In this document: positions 54,119-62,314 of the stretch, piece after piece
How positions within the stretch are numbered: position 1 is the first letter of the stretch
Layout of the letters: each line of letters starts with the position of its first letter
Assembly: GCF_000020605.1 (NCBI RefSeq)
Contig: NC_012781.1
Coordinates: forward strand, 77,001-141,000
DNA length: 64,000 bases
Direction: 5' to 3'
DNA from: Agathobacter rectalis ATCC 33656
GTDB taxonomy: Bacteria > Bacillota > Clostridia > Lachnospirales > Lachnospiraceae
Notes under the pieces: generated by a model
Told to the model about the DNA's origin: nothing
What the model saw: the letters and a program-made list of their open reading frames with translations, nothing else
The model's database searches: none
Translations under genes and position numbers: made by a program

Positions 54119-56125
54119 ATGAAGAAACCTGTACTTGTAATTATGGCAGCCGGAATGGGAAGCCGTTACGGTGGAATGAAACAGATTGATCCAGTAGATG
54201 AATATGGACATATTATTGTTGATTTTTCTATTTATGATGCTTATCTTGCAGGATTTGAAGAGGTTATTTTTGTAATAAAGAGAGAGAATGTGGAAGATTT
54301 TCATAATGTCATAGGGAATCGTATAGAAAAGATTATGAAAGTAAGATATGCATTTCAGGAGCTGGAAAATCTGCCGGAGGGATTTGAAGTTCCGGCCGGA
54401 AGAGTAAAGCCATGGGGAACTGCGCATGCAATTTTAAGCTGTAAAGATATGATTGACGGACCATTTGCAGTGATTAATGCAGACGACTATTATGGAAGAG
54501 AAGCATTTAAGCAGATTTATGATTATCTGAGTGTGCATGAAGATAATGATAAGTATCAGTATGCAATGGTAGGATATCAGTTGAAAAATACTTTGACGGA
54601 GAATGGAAGTGTGGCAAGAGGCGTCTGTGATATTGATAGTAATGGAAAACTTGTCAGTGTAACAGAACATACAACGATTGTAAAACGTGGAGAGAATGCT
54701 GCATATACGGAAGACGATGGAAAAAGTTATACGGATTTGTCAGGAGATACGATTGTTTCCATGAATTTATGGGGATTTAGCAAGGGATTTTTGTCAGAGA
54801 TTGCGTATGGATTTCGTGATTTTCTGCAGGAGGGTCTGCAACATAATCCACTGAAATGTGAATATTATCTTCCGTCGGTCGTCAGCAGACTGTTAGATAG
54901 CAATAAAGCAGAAGTAAAAGTTCTTCTTACAACAGAAAAGTGGTATGGAGTTACCTACAGGGAAGATAAACCAATGGTTATGGCAGCAGTGAAAAAGCTG
55001 GAAGAGAATGATTTTTATCCAAAACAGCTCTGCGGAAAATTAGAAGCGGCTGCAAACTTCTGTTTTGAAGGTGTATATAAAGAAGAACTTCCATGGGGAA
55101 ATGGACATATTAATGATACTTACCGTGTTACATTTGAAAACGAACAGGGAGTAAAAAAGCATTATATTTTACAGCAGATGAACAAGAGTATCTTTAAAAA
55201 CCCGGTTGAATTAATGGAAAATATCGTTGGAGTCACTGAATTCTTAAAAAGAAAAATTTCAGCTAACGGTGGAAATCCAGAGAGGGAGACATTAAATGTC
55301 ATTCCTGCAAAAGACGGGAAACCCTATTACGTGGACTCGGAAGGTGAGTATTGGAGAGCTTATGTATTCATTGAAAATACCGTAAGCTATGATTTGATAG
55401 ATAATCCTGAAATACTTTATGAGGGTGGTCTGGCATTTGGCAGATTTCAAAGTATGTTAGCGGATTATCCGGCGAAAACACTTCATGAGACAATTCCGGG
55501 ATTTCATGATACCAGAGAAAGATTTGAGACATTCAAAAAGGCAGTGGAAGAGGATGTGTGCAGCAGAGCGGATTTGGTCCGGGAGGAAATTCAGTTTGTA
55601 TTGGACAGGGAAGAAATTGTGGACTGCTTTCAGGATTTGCTGAGAAGTGGGAAAATCAGTTTTCGTGTGACTCATAATGACACAAAAATTAATAATGTCC
55701 TCATGGATAAGGATACCAAAAAAGGAATATGTGTGATTGACCTGGACACTGTAATGCCCGGGGTAGCCATGAATGATTTTGGAGATGCGGTGCGGATTGG
55801 AGCAAGTACAGCATTAGAGGATGAACAAAATCTGGATAAAGTGTGGTGCGATTTAGAGCTTTTTGAAGCATGTGCGAAGGGCTTTATAGAGGGCTGTGGT
55901 GGAAAACTTTCACAGGAAGAGATAAAGCTGCTTCCGATGGGCGCTAGGCTTATGACCTATGAATGTGGAATGAGGTTTCTTATGGATTATATTCAGGGAG
56001 ACATTTATTTTAAAATTCACAGACCGGGGCAGAATTTGGACCGGGCAAGGACACAGTTTAAACTTGTCTCTGATATGGAACATAAGTGGAAAGTAATGGA
56101 GAATATTGTGAAGAAGTATATGTAA
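54119..56125 (+). CDS. Fusion of sugar nucleotidyltransferase and N-acetylhexosamine 1-kinase (NahK-like)
   Basis: 668 residues, two domains. The N-terminal part (about 1-300) is a sugar-nucleotide pyrophosphorylase fold with AAGMGSRYGGMKQ, GTAHAILSCKDMI and INADDYYG. The C-terminal part (about 305-668) is an aminoglycoside-phosphotransferase-like kinase with LPWGNGHINDTYRV, the catalytic loop THNDTKINNVL (Asp521) and IDLDTVMPG. In bifidobacteria the kinase (NahK/lnpB) and the uridylyltransferase (lnpC) are separate genes. Here one polypeptide could phosphorylate HexNAc at C1 and load UTP onto HexNAc-1-P (or onto Gal-1-P). Which sugar the transferase half uses is not visible. AGGAGG precedes the ATG. 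It ends the operon. Confidence 0.88.
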   Translation: MKKPVLVIMAAGMGSRYGGMKQIDPVDEYGHIIVDFSIYDAYLAGFEEVIFVIKRENVEDFHNVIGNRIEKIMKVRYAFQELENLPEGFEVPAGRVKPWGTAHAILSCKDMIDGPFAVINADDYYGREAFKQIYDYLSVHEDNDKYQYAMVGYQLKNTLTENGSVARGVCDIDSNGKLVSVTEHTTIVKRGENAAYTEDDGKSYTDLSGDTIVSMNLWGFSKGFLSEIAYGFRDFLQEGLQHNPLKCEYYLPSVVSRLLDSNKAEVKVLLTTEKWYGVTYREDKPMVMAAVKKLEENDFYPKQLCGKLEAAANFCFEGVYKEELPWGNGHINDTYRVTFENEQGVKKHYILQQMNKSIFKNPVELMENIVGVTEFLKRKISANGGNPERETLNVIPAKDGKPYYVDSEGEYWRAYVFIENTVSYDLIDNPEILYEGGLAFGRFQSMLADYPAKTLHETIPGFHDTRERFETFKKAVEEDVCSRADLVREEIQFVLDREEIVDCFQDLLRSGKISFRVTHNDTKINNVLMDKDTKKGICVIDLDTVMPGVAMNDFGDAVRIGASTALEDEQNLDKVWCDLELFEACAKGFIEGCGGKLSQEEIKLLPMGARLMTYECGMRFLMDYIQGDIYFKIHRPGQNLDRARTQFKLVSDMEHKWKVMENIVKKYM

Positions 56126-56157
56126 GACAAAACAGTGGCATTGACAATTTCCAATAC

Positions 56158-56409
56158 TTAAAAGGCGTCAGTTCCGGAAATACCGGACTGACGCCTTGAT
56201 TGCATTAGAAAACCTTTTTCTGCGAGTTCATTTTGAATATCATCTAAAATCTCTTCGGATTCAGCTTCAATCGTATGGTAATGATAACCACCGGTTACAT
56301 TCTTAAGAAGGCTGGAACTTCCGGTAGAGAGTCCTTCTAAAAATTTCTTGACATCGCGTCTTGTACGGATATTCATATCTGCCAGGACAACACCATAAAC
56401 CTTTCCCTA
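56158..56409 (-). pseudogene. niaR: 3' fragment of niaR (niacin-responsive repressor, 3H domain)
   Basis: In the minus-strand frame an in-frame TAG (56407-56409) is followed by GKVYGVVLADMNIRTRRDVK, KFLEGLSTGSSSLLKNVTGG, YHYHTIEAESEEILDDIQNE and LAEKGFLM. The GGxHxHTIEA motif with its histidines and the flanking helices is that of the 3H ligand domain of NiaR/YrxA repressors. The N-terminal winged helix and half the 3H domain are missing, replaced by sequence of the decayed integrase element. The last codons run into a hairpin, so the end of the gene may also have shifted frame. Confidence 0.65.
56161..56196 (-). terminator. Strong terminator shared by the niaR fragment and the LNB operon
   Basis: AAGGCGTCAG..CCGG pairs with CCGG..CTGACGCCTT (16 bp with one mismatch). 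On the minus strand TTTT follows. It ends transcription of the niaR fragment and can also stop read-through from the kinase fusion on the plus strand. Confidence 0.85.
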
Positions 56410-56504
56410 TTTTACAGGCTCTCCAGCCTGTGCATTAGCGAAACGATATGTATTTTCCCTTATTTTTGCCCTTATGAGATAATTGTAAGGGAAATAAGGG
56501 AAAG
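56401..56504. repeat. Attachment-like region with AGGGAAAG repeats and an inverted repeat
   Basis: Next to the niaR fragment lie AATAGGGAAAGG (minus strand, 56412-56401), the hairpin ACAGGCT-CTCC-AGCCTGT (56414-56431), TTGCCCTTATGAGA (56466-56479) and AAGGGAAATAAGGGAAAG (56487-56504). The last two recur at 57983-57996 and 58028-58048. The place immediately downstream of a tyrosine-integrase remnant is where the att core and arm sites are expected. Confidence 0.55.
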
Positions 56505-56510
56505 TTTTAT

Positions 56511-56685
56511 TTAGTCATTGCCTGCCACTTTATCAAGTAACCTTGCAGATTTCCGCTTGGCTTTTCTTGCAGAGTGTGCATAGACATTCATGGTGGTACT
56601 GACATCTGAGTGCCCTAACAGTTCCTGCACATCCTTTGGTGCTGCTCCATTTCTTTCCTTTTTTTCTTACAGATCCTTTTGCCAT
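56511..56685 (-). pseudogene. Internally deleted tyrosine integrase
   Basis: The minus-strand ATG at 56685 has AAAGGAG upstream and encodes the classical integrase start MAKGSVRKKGKKW. After about 13 codons the sequence jumps, with a frameshift, to the very C-terminus: APKDVQELLGHSDVSTTMNV, YAHSARKAKRKSARLLDKVA, GND stop. The catalytic His (LGHSDVSTT) and Tyr (NVYAHS) of the tail are present, but the whole arm-binding, core-binding and Arg/HxxR part is deleted. The enzyme is dead. It faces the niaR fragment. Confidence 0.85.
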
Positions 56686-56770
56686 AATCGTGTGTCTCCT
56701 TTCGATATCAGACAATCGGAACTGGTGAAATGCTTCTTGCGTTTAAGTATATCATTCTTAATAAAGAATA

Positions 56771-56822
56771 CCGCCCGTAAAATAGCTGACGCATAGAGCT
56801 ACTATTTTATGGGCGGATCTTT
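56771..56822 (+). terminator. Hairpin with stem CCGCCC..TAAAATAG
   Basis: CCGCCC-G-TAAAATAG pairs with CTATTTTA-GGGCGG-type sequence around a 17-nt loop, followed by ATCTTTTG. It overlaps the end of the DUF3847 fragment on the other strand. It may be the terminator of the element's cargo or an element end. Confidence 0.6.
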
Positions 56823-56879
56823 TGCGCCTTCAATCTCGGCTTGCAGCTCCTCGCGGGTTTTCTCTCTTGGCTTTGTCAT
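56802..56879 (-). pseudogene. 5' fragment of a DUF3847-type small protein of mobile elements
   Basis: The frame has AAAGGAG before its ATG and begins MTKPREKTREELQAEIEGAK, the opening of small coiled-coil proteins (DUF3847-like) common in Clostridia integrative elements. After 25 codons it runs into an unrelated hairpin (56771-56822) and stops. It is a relic of element cargo. Confidence 0.55.
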
Positions 56880-56915
56880 GGGTGGTCGCTCCTTTCTGAT
56901 CATAGGCATAGAAAA

Positions 56916-56942
56916 AGGACAGTCGATTTTCTCGACTGTCCT
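56916..56942 (-). terminator. Terminator of the lipoprotein gene
   Basis: AGGACAGTCGA pairs with TCGACTGTCCT (11 bp perfect). On the minus strand TTTTTC follows. It lies 28 bp beyond the lipoprotein stop. Confidence 0.9.
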
Positions 56943-56970
56943 CTCGGATTGGTTATGTAATTGTAAAATG

Positions 56971-57651
56971 TTATTTTTTATTAAACTTTTGAATATCTCC
57001 GTAATCTTTAAGCTCACTATTTTCAAAAGCTTGTTGTAAATTATCGCTATCCAAAAACAACACATTTCCACTTGAGGTCAAGGGCAACATACAAGAATCA
57101 GCTTTCAGTATTTCTGCCGGATTGTCTATTAGCATAACCAGAGGATTTTTTGCTTCTATCGGCTTCGCTGATCCAAGAGTTACATTTATAGGAAATGCAA
57201 GCAGACCGCCACCTTCGTATTCGTATAACCCTGTTCCTTCTGGCAATACACTTCCGTCGTTTGTCAATATCGGCATTTGACTGTCTAAAAACTCTTGCAT
57301 ACTTTTTGATAAGCTGCTATATTCTATGGGTTTTAATTTGCCAGAATCGCCAAAGTTTTCAATCCATTTGGGATTTGTAAACACCAAATGGTCATAATCT
57401 CCCAGCTCGGTAGAAAGTTCAATAGCGCTATCTACTACATAGGAGAGGAGCAAATTGTCCTCTTGGTCAGATAGCAAATTGCTTCCAGCAGTTATCAGTT
57501 CTTCATCTTCGCATACTGTATCTATGTCAGTATATTCTATAAAACTAATTCCGGTCATGTCATATTCGGAAAGCTTATTTGTATTTCCGCACCCGGTTAA
57601 ACTAATCACAAGTGCTAATGCAGACATGATTATAAGGTTGTTATGTTTCAT
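56971..57651 (-). CDS. Hypothetical lipoprotein, element cargo
   Basis: The start is placed at 57651, where GGAGG lies six bases away. Longer in-frame starts include that site. The 226-residue product has a signal peptide ending SLTGC with lipidated Cys21. An acidic, Leu/Ser-rich extracellular domain follows with no recognised motif. It sits within the decayed integrative element with its own terminator, and appears intact. Several positions (YDMTGISFIEYTDIDTVCED) suggest a globular rather than repeat structure. Function unknown. Confidence 0.7.
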   Translation of the reverse strand: MKHNNLIIMSALALVISLTGCGNTNKLSEYDMTGISFIEYTDIDTVCEDEELITAGSNLLSDQEDNLLLSYVVDSAIELSTELGDYDHLVFTNPKWIENFGDSGKLKPIEYSSLSKSMQEFLDSQMPILTNDGSVLPEGTGLYEYEGGGLLAFPINVTLGSAKPIEAKNPLVMLIDNPAEILKADSCMLPLTSSGNVLFLDSDNLQQAFENSELKDYGDIQKFNKK

Positions 57652-57722
57652 AGATGCCTCCATTTTCTGTTTGTTGCCCAATTATTAAAGAAGTATAACA
57701 CAAACTTATGAACAAATCCACG

Positions 57723-57830
57723 TCATTTCAGCCTGTCGGCAGCATCGTGTTCTCTGGCATACTCCCACGCCGCCTCTCGGCGTTCTTCACTGTATGGGGC
57801 GGTCAGATGGAGAATCTCCTTATCATTCAA
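57723..57830 (-). pseudogene. Short coding relic of a mobile element
   Basis: A minus-strand frame without a start codon or stop-free upstream part encodes NDKEILHLTAPYSEERREAA then WEYAREHDAADRLK and a stop. It looks like the C-terminus of a small element-borne protein. The composition is coding-like, but no family is named. It lies between the lipoprotein gene and the right-hand att-like repeat. Confidence 0.4.
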
Positions 57831-58200
57831 TCAATCATTCGTTATAAACATCAGAAGCATTTCAATCAGTTCACCAAGTCACTTTTATTTTGTGTTATAC
57901 TGTTTTATAGATTTTTCTTGGTCTCCGCTTCGCTACGGTCGGTGCAAAGCGGACATCCACTGGATGTCCTGCACCCTTGTATTTGCCCTTATGAGAGTTC
58001 GTAAACACTGACGGGACGATATAACACAAGGGAAATAATAAGGGAAAGCTAACCTGTGATAAACTTAGTGTTTTCAAGGGCTTGAGAGGTATTTGATAAT
58101 AAAATATAACAATTATGAAATTACTTGGAATAGATGAAATCTCAATTCTAATTTGAAAAATTTAATGGTATCGGGCACCAAAAATTTCAGGGTTTGCGGA
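57831..58200. other. Right end of the decayed element and spacer
   Basis: Contains an 8-bp dyad GGACATCC/GGATGTCC with a 3-nt centre (about 57951-57971) and the att-like repeats at 57983-58048. AT-rich sequence follows up to the leader repeat at 58201. An apparent plus-strand ORF across 57708-58004 has no ribosome-binding site and is not a gene. Confidence 0.5.
57983..58048. repeat. Right copy of the att-like repeats
   Basis: TTGCCCTTATGAGA (57983-57996) is identical to 56466-56479. AAGGGAAATAATAAGGGAAAG (58028-58048) matches 56487-56504 with a 3-bp insertion. The two pairs are in the same order and orientation but with different spacing. They bracket the lipoprotein cargo and integrase remnant. 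Confidence 0.7.
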
Positions 58201-58266
58201 TATCATGCGCATATTCTATGGAAAATTCCGCTGAAATATGCTTTAATAGAGATATATAGCAGTAAA
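58201..58266 (+). repeat. Leader repeat, right copy (66 bp)
   Basis: Matches 45100-45166 (one substitution, one indel). It lies 23 bp upstream of gene X. In the left copy the AAA-ATPase gene begins immediately after AGCAGTAAA. Confidence 0.9.
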
Positions 58267-58288
58267 TAACAATTGCAAGAGGAAGAAA

Positions 58289-59410
58289 ATGTCTAGAAGA
58301 AAGAGGCAGAAAACCGGAATGATAAACAAAGAAAAGGAAAATAACAGCATGACGCAGGAGACTCAAACACCGCAGCAGACTGTTGACGCGCAGCAGATGG
58401 TTATCCCTCAGGAGAGCGAGCGCATCCAGCGGGCTGAGTGGATTCACGAGCAGGTGAAGCTTCAGCGTGAGGCAGAGGATGAGGCATGGGAGAAGATCAT
58501 GGAGGAGCAGAAGCTGCTTACAGAGCGCAGACGCTCCATAGATGCCGATATAAACAGCAACAGGGAGCTGAAGCGATACCATGAGGACTGCATGGAGGAT
58601 ATCACAGACCAGGTATATTCACTGCATGGCATATCGGTAGACAAGCTGGAGGGCATAAAAGAGTACAGGAATGCCCTGTTCCGCGGAGAAGCATTCATAG
58701 TGTTTTGCATATCTGTAATAATGGCTGCGATTGTGGCATATGCCTATGGACCGACTTCACAGCTGTGCCTGTATGTACTCATGTGTGTAGGTGCGGAGGG
58801 AGCGTTATTGTCCCAAAAGCGAAAGAATATATTGTTTTTCATTCCGCTTATCCTGATAGCGGCGGAGATGGCAGGCTACAAGCTGTATCCGCAGTATCTG
58901 GAGTATGTCACGATGGCTGGAGAGGCGCTGGCACTGCTTCTTATGATGATAGGCACTGTGGGATACTTTGTGCACAATCCATACCGCAAGGACAGAAAAA
59001 ATATAAAGGCTGCAAAGTCAGACCTCAAGGAATTACATAAGGTGGCTAAAAAGAGTGTCAAGAAGAACAAAAAGAGCCGCATAAAGAACGAAGCAAAAGA
59101 AGCAAAGCTTGCGGCAAAGCAGGCCAAAAGAGAGACAAAGGCTGCCATAAAGGAGCAGAAGAGGCAGAATAAGCTCGCAAAGAAGCAGGCCAGGTACGAG
59201 CTTAAGGAGAAAAAACGACAGCAGAAGAGTGAGCGTGTTGAGCTTAAGCATGAGCTGAAGAAGACTCAGCTCATGGATAAGGTGAGAAGATTTACACCGA
59301 AAGAGCAGGAGAGTGAAAGCACCTCTTCGGCAGAGAGCATAGATAACAACATTACAGAAAACAATATCATAGAGAATAACATCATTGATATAGAGCGCAA
59401 GGTCAATTAG
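58289..59410 (+). CDS. Gene X: membrane protein with coiled-coil ends, unknown function
   Basis: 373 residues; GAGGAAG precedes the ATG. A polar, Gln/Thr-rich N-terminus and a coiled coil (about 45-115, with EEQKLLTERRRSIDADINSN) are followed by about four membrane helices (about 130-230: AFIVFCISVIMAAIVAYAYG, LALLLMMIGTVGYFV). The long C-terminal tail is extremely rich in Lys, Ala and Glu (about 240-340) and ends in Asn/Ile/Glu repeats (ENNIIENNII). The basic coil could bind nucleic acid or acidic polymers. No family is recognised. Its first 50 codons exist in a second copy at 46818. It is followed by asnB on the opposite strand. Confidence 0.7.
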   Translation: MSRRKRQKTGMINKEKENNSMTQETQTPQQTVDAQQMVIPQESERIQRAEWIHEQVKLQREAEDEAWEKIMEEQKLLTERRRSIDADINSNRELKRYHEDCMEDITDQVYSLHGISVDKLEGIKEYRNALFRGEAFIVFCISVIMAAIVAYAYGPTSQLCLYVLMCVGAEGALLSQKRKNILFFIPLILIAAEMAGYKLYPQYLEYVTMAGEALALLLMMIGTVGYFVHNPYRKDRKNIKAAKSDLKELHKVAKKSVKKNKKSRIKNEAKEAKLAAKQAKRETKAAIKEQKRQNKLAKKQARYELKEKKRQQKSERVELKHELKKTQLMDKVRRFTPKEQESESTSSAESIDNNITENNIIENNIIDIERKVN

Positions 59411-59423
59411 TCATGGATGAGCA

Positions 59424-61271
59424 TTAGGCAGACAGCTGATACTTCTCCATCCAGTAATTAATCTGGATGAAATATGCGATAAGCTGCGGACCTGCCATGA
59501 GCTGGCCAAACCACGGACTGCCGTATTCTGCCGGTGCCTTTAAAAATTCGCGCGTTTTGTCAGCGTCAATGAGAGTGCGCACAGGGGCGTTAGGGGAGTC
59601 TAATATCTCCTCCATTCCCTTTATAAGGAGAGCTTCATATCCGGGATGATAAGTCTTTGGATATGGGCTCTTTTTTCTGTGCAAAAGCTCAGGTGGCAGG
59701 ACATCTGAAAAAGCATCGCGAAGCAGAGTCTTTTCCACACCGTTTTGATATTTCATATGCCAAGGCACATTAAAGACATACTCAATGATACGATGGTCGG
59801 CAAAAGGTACACGGGCCTCAAGCTCGGAGTACATGCTGGTGCGATCCATGCGGTCAAGAAGCGTCTGCATGAACCATTTGATATTGAGATAACCTATTAT
59901 GCGGCGGCTTTCGTCCTCTCCGTCCTCGCCGTAAAGGAGAGGTGCTTTTGACCTGGACTCCTCATATCGAAAAGCCTGATAACTGGATAAATCAAGCTCC
60001 AAACCCACATCATCGCGCAAAAGAGCAAGGCGTGGAGCGACATCCGATGACCATGGGAAGCCATATCTTTCCAGCAGCTCTTTGCGGTAAAACCACGGAT
60101 ATCCGCCAAAGATTTCATCAGCACACTCACCGGTAAGAGCTACCTTATTTTTTCGGCTGACGAGGCTGCAGAAATATAAAAGTGACGAGTCCACATCGGT
60201 CATGCCGGGCATATCCTTTGCATCGACTGCGGCAAAGAGCGCTTTGAAGAGAGAGTTCTCATCACACTCGAGATAGGAGTGGGCTGTCTCATACTCCTCA
60301 AGCATACGATTGACATAGGGCAGATCCCTCTCCGGTTGAAAGGCGTTTGCCTTAAAATACCTGTCATTGTCCTTAAAGTCGAAGGAAAAGGTGTTGAGCG
60401 TTTTACCGCGTGTGTTCATATAGTTTGCGGCGATGGCGGTCACGATGCTTGAATCGATGCCGCCTGACAGAAAAGTACATACCGGCACATCGGAAACCAT
60501 CTGCCTTTTTATAGCATCCTCCACCAGAAAACGTGTGTGAGCAACGGTATCCCGATAGCTCTCGGTGTGTTCCCGGCTTGTAAGCTCCCAGTAGGTTTCA
60601 TCATGCAGCCCATCCCGGGAGTAAATCATGAAGTGTCCCGGCAAAACCTCAAACAAATCCTTAAACAGGGAAAGTCCGCTCGTGTGCGCAGGCCCGATAG
60701 CAAGAAGCTCCTGCAAGCCCTGTTTGTCAAGCTCAGGTTTTACTGCAGGGTGAGCAAAGCAGGCCTTTGGCTCGGAGCCAAACACCAGAGAATCCCCTCG
60801 GATGGCATAAAAAAGCGGTTTGACACCCACTCGGTCGCGGTATAAAATCAGCCTGCTTTTAGCCGCATCCCATATGGCAAATGCAAAAATGCCGTTTAAG
60901 CGATTGACAAAATCAGCGCCCCAATGGATGTAGGCGTACAGAATAACCTCTGTGTCTGAGGTTGTGGAGCATACAAAGCCGTTTTCGGACAGCTCGGGAA
61001 TCAGCTCATCTGTGTTGTAAATTTCACCATTATAGCAGATAGTGTACTCATAGCCGTTGTGGGTGCGCGTCATGGGCTGGTCGCCGCACAGGATATCACG
61101 GATGGCCAGACGGCTGTGCGACAGACCAATATGCTTTTTAAGGTAGCGTCCTCTGGCATCGTTGCCGCGGTGGGCGAGCACAGCACGCATCTTCTCAAGA
61201 CGAAAGTTCCAGTAATCGGTGTTCTCTTCAAAGTCTTCTTTAAAGTTACAGAATCCGGCAATACCACACAT
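59424..61271 (-). CDS. asnB: Asparagine synthetase (glutamine-hydrolysing)
   Basis: 615 residues. The N-terminal glutaminase domain starts MCGIAGF with the nucleophile Cys2 exposed after Met removal; LAHRGNDARG, SHSRLAI and YNGEIYN follow. The synthetase domain has the PP-loop LSGGIDSSIV and the later GECADEIFGGYPWF. It makes asparagine from aspartate, glutamine and ATP. The start has GGAG about 13 bases away, which is rather distant. It is convergent with gene X, with 13 bp between the stops. Confidence 0.95.
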   Translation of the reverse strand: MCGIAGFCNFKEDFEENTDYWNFRLEKMRAVLAHRGNDARGRYLKKHIGLSHSRLAIRDILCGDQPMTRTHNGYEYTICYNGEIYNTDELIPELSENGFVCSTTSDTEVILYAYIHWGADFVNRLNGIFAFAIWDAAKSRLILYRDRVGVKPLFYAIRGDSLVFGSEPKACFAHPAVKPELDKQGLQELLAIGPAHTSGLSLFKDLFEVLPGHFMIYSRDGLHDETYWELTSREHTESYRDTVAHTRFLVEDAIKRQMVSDVPVCTFLSGGIDSSIVTAIAANYMNTRGKTLNTFSFDFKDNDRYFKANAFQPERDLPYVNRMLEEYETAHSYLECDENSLFKALFAAVDAKDMPGMTDVDSSLLYFCSLVSRKNKVALTGECADEIFGGYPWFYRKELLERYGFPWSSDVAPRLALLRDDVGLELDLSSYQAFRYEESRSKAPLLYGEDGEDESRRIIGYLNIKWFMQTLLDRMDRTSMYSELEARVPFADHRIIEYVFNVPWHMKYQNGVEKTLLRDAFSDVLPPELLHRKKSPYPKTYHPGYEALLIKGMEEILDSPNAPVRTLIDADKTREFLKAPAEYGSPWFGQLMAGPQLIAYFIQINYWMEKYQLSA

Positions 61272-61583
61272 AAAAATTCATATCTCCGTAAAAACAGATT
61301 TAATTTATATTATGCATACGCCTTGAAGCTGTTAATCCGGTCAGAAAATAAAATGATATGGTGGACAAAAGTCATTGTATTAATCAATTACCAAGCTGAT
61401 TATAAAATTTTTATTGACAATAAAGGCAGAATAGCGTTACTCTTATTACATAAAGTTAGATAACACTAACATATATAAATGACAGATAACTACAGTAAGT
61501 ACAATCTGACTGGTAATTGTTTTTAAAGCTATAACCTTATATAAGGTAAATGTAATTTGAAATGTTGAAAGAGAGGATATCAT
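61272..61583. promoter_or_regulatory. Divergent intergenic region between asnB and the ABC transporter
   Basis: AT-rich 312 bp. It contains TTGACA (61414-61419), without a good -10 at the standard distance, and the perfect dyad GTTAG-6-CTAAC (61455-61470). The dyad lies about 115 bp upstream of the ABC ATPase and is a candidate operator. No gene is present here; a 134-codon plus-strand frame through 61463 is antisense to the start of asnB. Confidence 0.4.
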
Positions 61584-62300
61584 ATGTCAGAAGAAGAGAG
61601 AAAGTTCTTAGAGATAGTGGATTTGAAAAAGGGCTTCGGAAGCGGCGAGACGCGCCAGGAGGTGCTGCGAGGCATGAATTTTTCTGTGGCAAAGGGTGAA
61701 TTCTGTGTGCTGCTCGGACCGTCAGGCTCAGGAAAGTCTACACTGCTCAATATCATCGGAGGCATCGACAGCGCCGATTCCGGATATATCAGCATAAATG
61801 GTGACAAGCTGAAGGATATGAGCGAGAAAAAGCTCACACAGTACCGCAGAAAGCACCTGGGATATGTATTTCAGATGTACAACCTGATTGCCAATCTGAA
61901 TGTAAAGGAAAATATCGAGGTGGGCGCTTATCTGTCTGACAACGCACTGGATATCGATGAGCTGCTTCACACGCTGGGGCTTTACGAGCACCGCTATAAG
62001 CTTCCAAATCAGCTATCCGGTGGACAGCAGCAGCGTGTGTCAATAGGGCGTGCAATCGTGAAAAATCCTGATATACTGCTCTGCGATGAGCCTACAGGAG
62101 CGCTTGATTACAACACCTCAAAGGAGATTTTGAAGCTCATAGAGGATGTCAACAAAAAGTACGGAAACACCATAATCATGGTCACACACAATGAGGCCAT
62201 CAAAAACATGGCAGACCACGTGATAAAGCTTAGGGACGGAGCCGTGCGCCACAACGATATCAATACAAATAAGGTTTCGGCCGAAGAGCTTGAGTGGTAA
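61584..62300 (+). CDS. ABC transporter ATP-binding protein (LolD/MacB type)
   Basis: 238 residues. Walker A is [12 protein letters not shown], the Q loop is [12 protein letters not shown], the signature [14 protein letters not shown], Walker B is [12 protein letters not shown] and the switch His is in VTHNEA. This is the MacB/FtsE-like class that pairs with FtsX-type permeases. AGAGAGG precedes the ATG. The large permease gene follows 14 bp later. Typical roles are antimicrobial-peptide resistance or cell-envelope mechanotransmission. Confidence 0.93.
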   Translation: MSEEERKFLEIVDLKKGFGSGETRQEVLRGMNFSVAKGEFCVLLGPSGSGKSTLLNIIGGIDSADSGYISINGDKLKDMSEKKLTQYRRKHLGYVFQMYNLIANLNVKENIEVGAYLSDNALDIDELLHTLGLYEHRYKLPNQLSGGQQQRVSIGRAIVKNPDILLCDEPTGALDYNTSKEILKLIEDVNKKYGNTIIMVTHNEAIKNMADHVIKLRDGAVRHNDINTNKVSAEELEW

Positions 62301-62314
62301 GGAGGATTTGACCT

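Noticed and set aside
57708..58004. 98-codon plus-strand ORF
   Set aside because: No ribosome-binding site; the opposite strand carries a coding relic and the interval contains att-like repeats.
61059..61463. 134-codon plus-strand ORF
   Set aside because: Its first half is antisense to asnB and the second half is AT-rich intergenic sequence.
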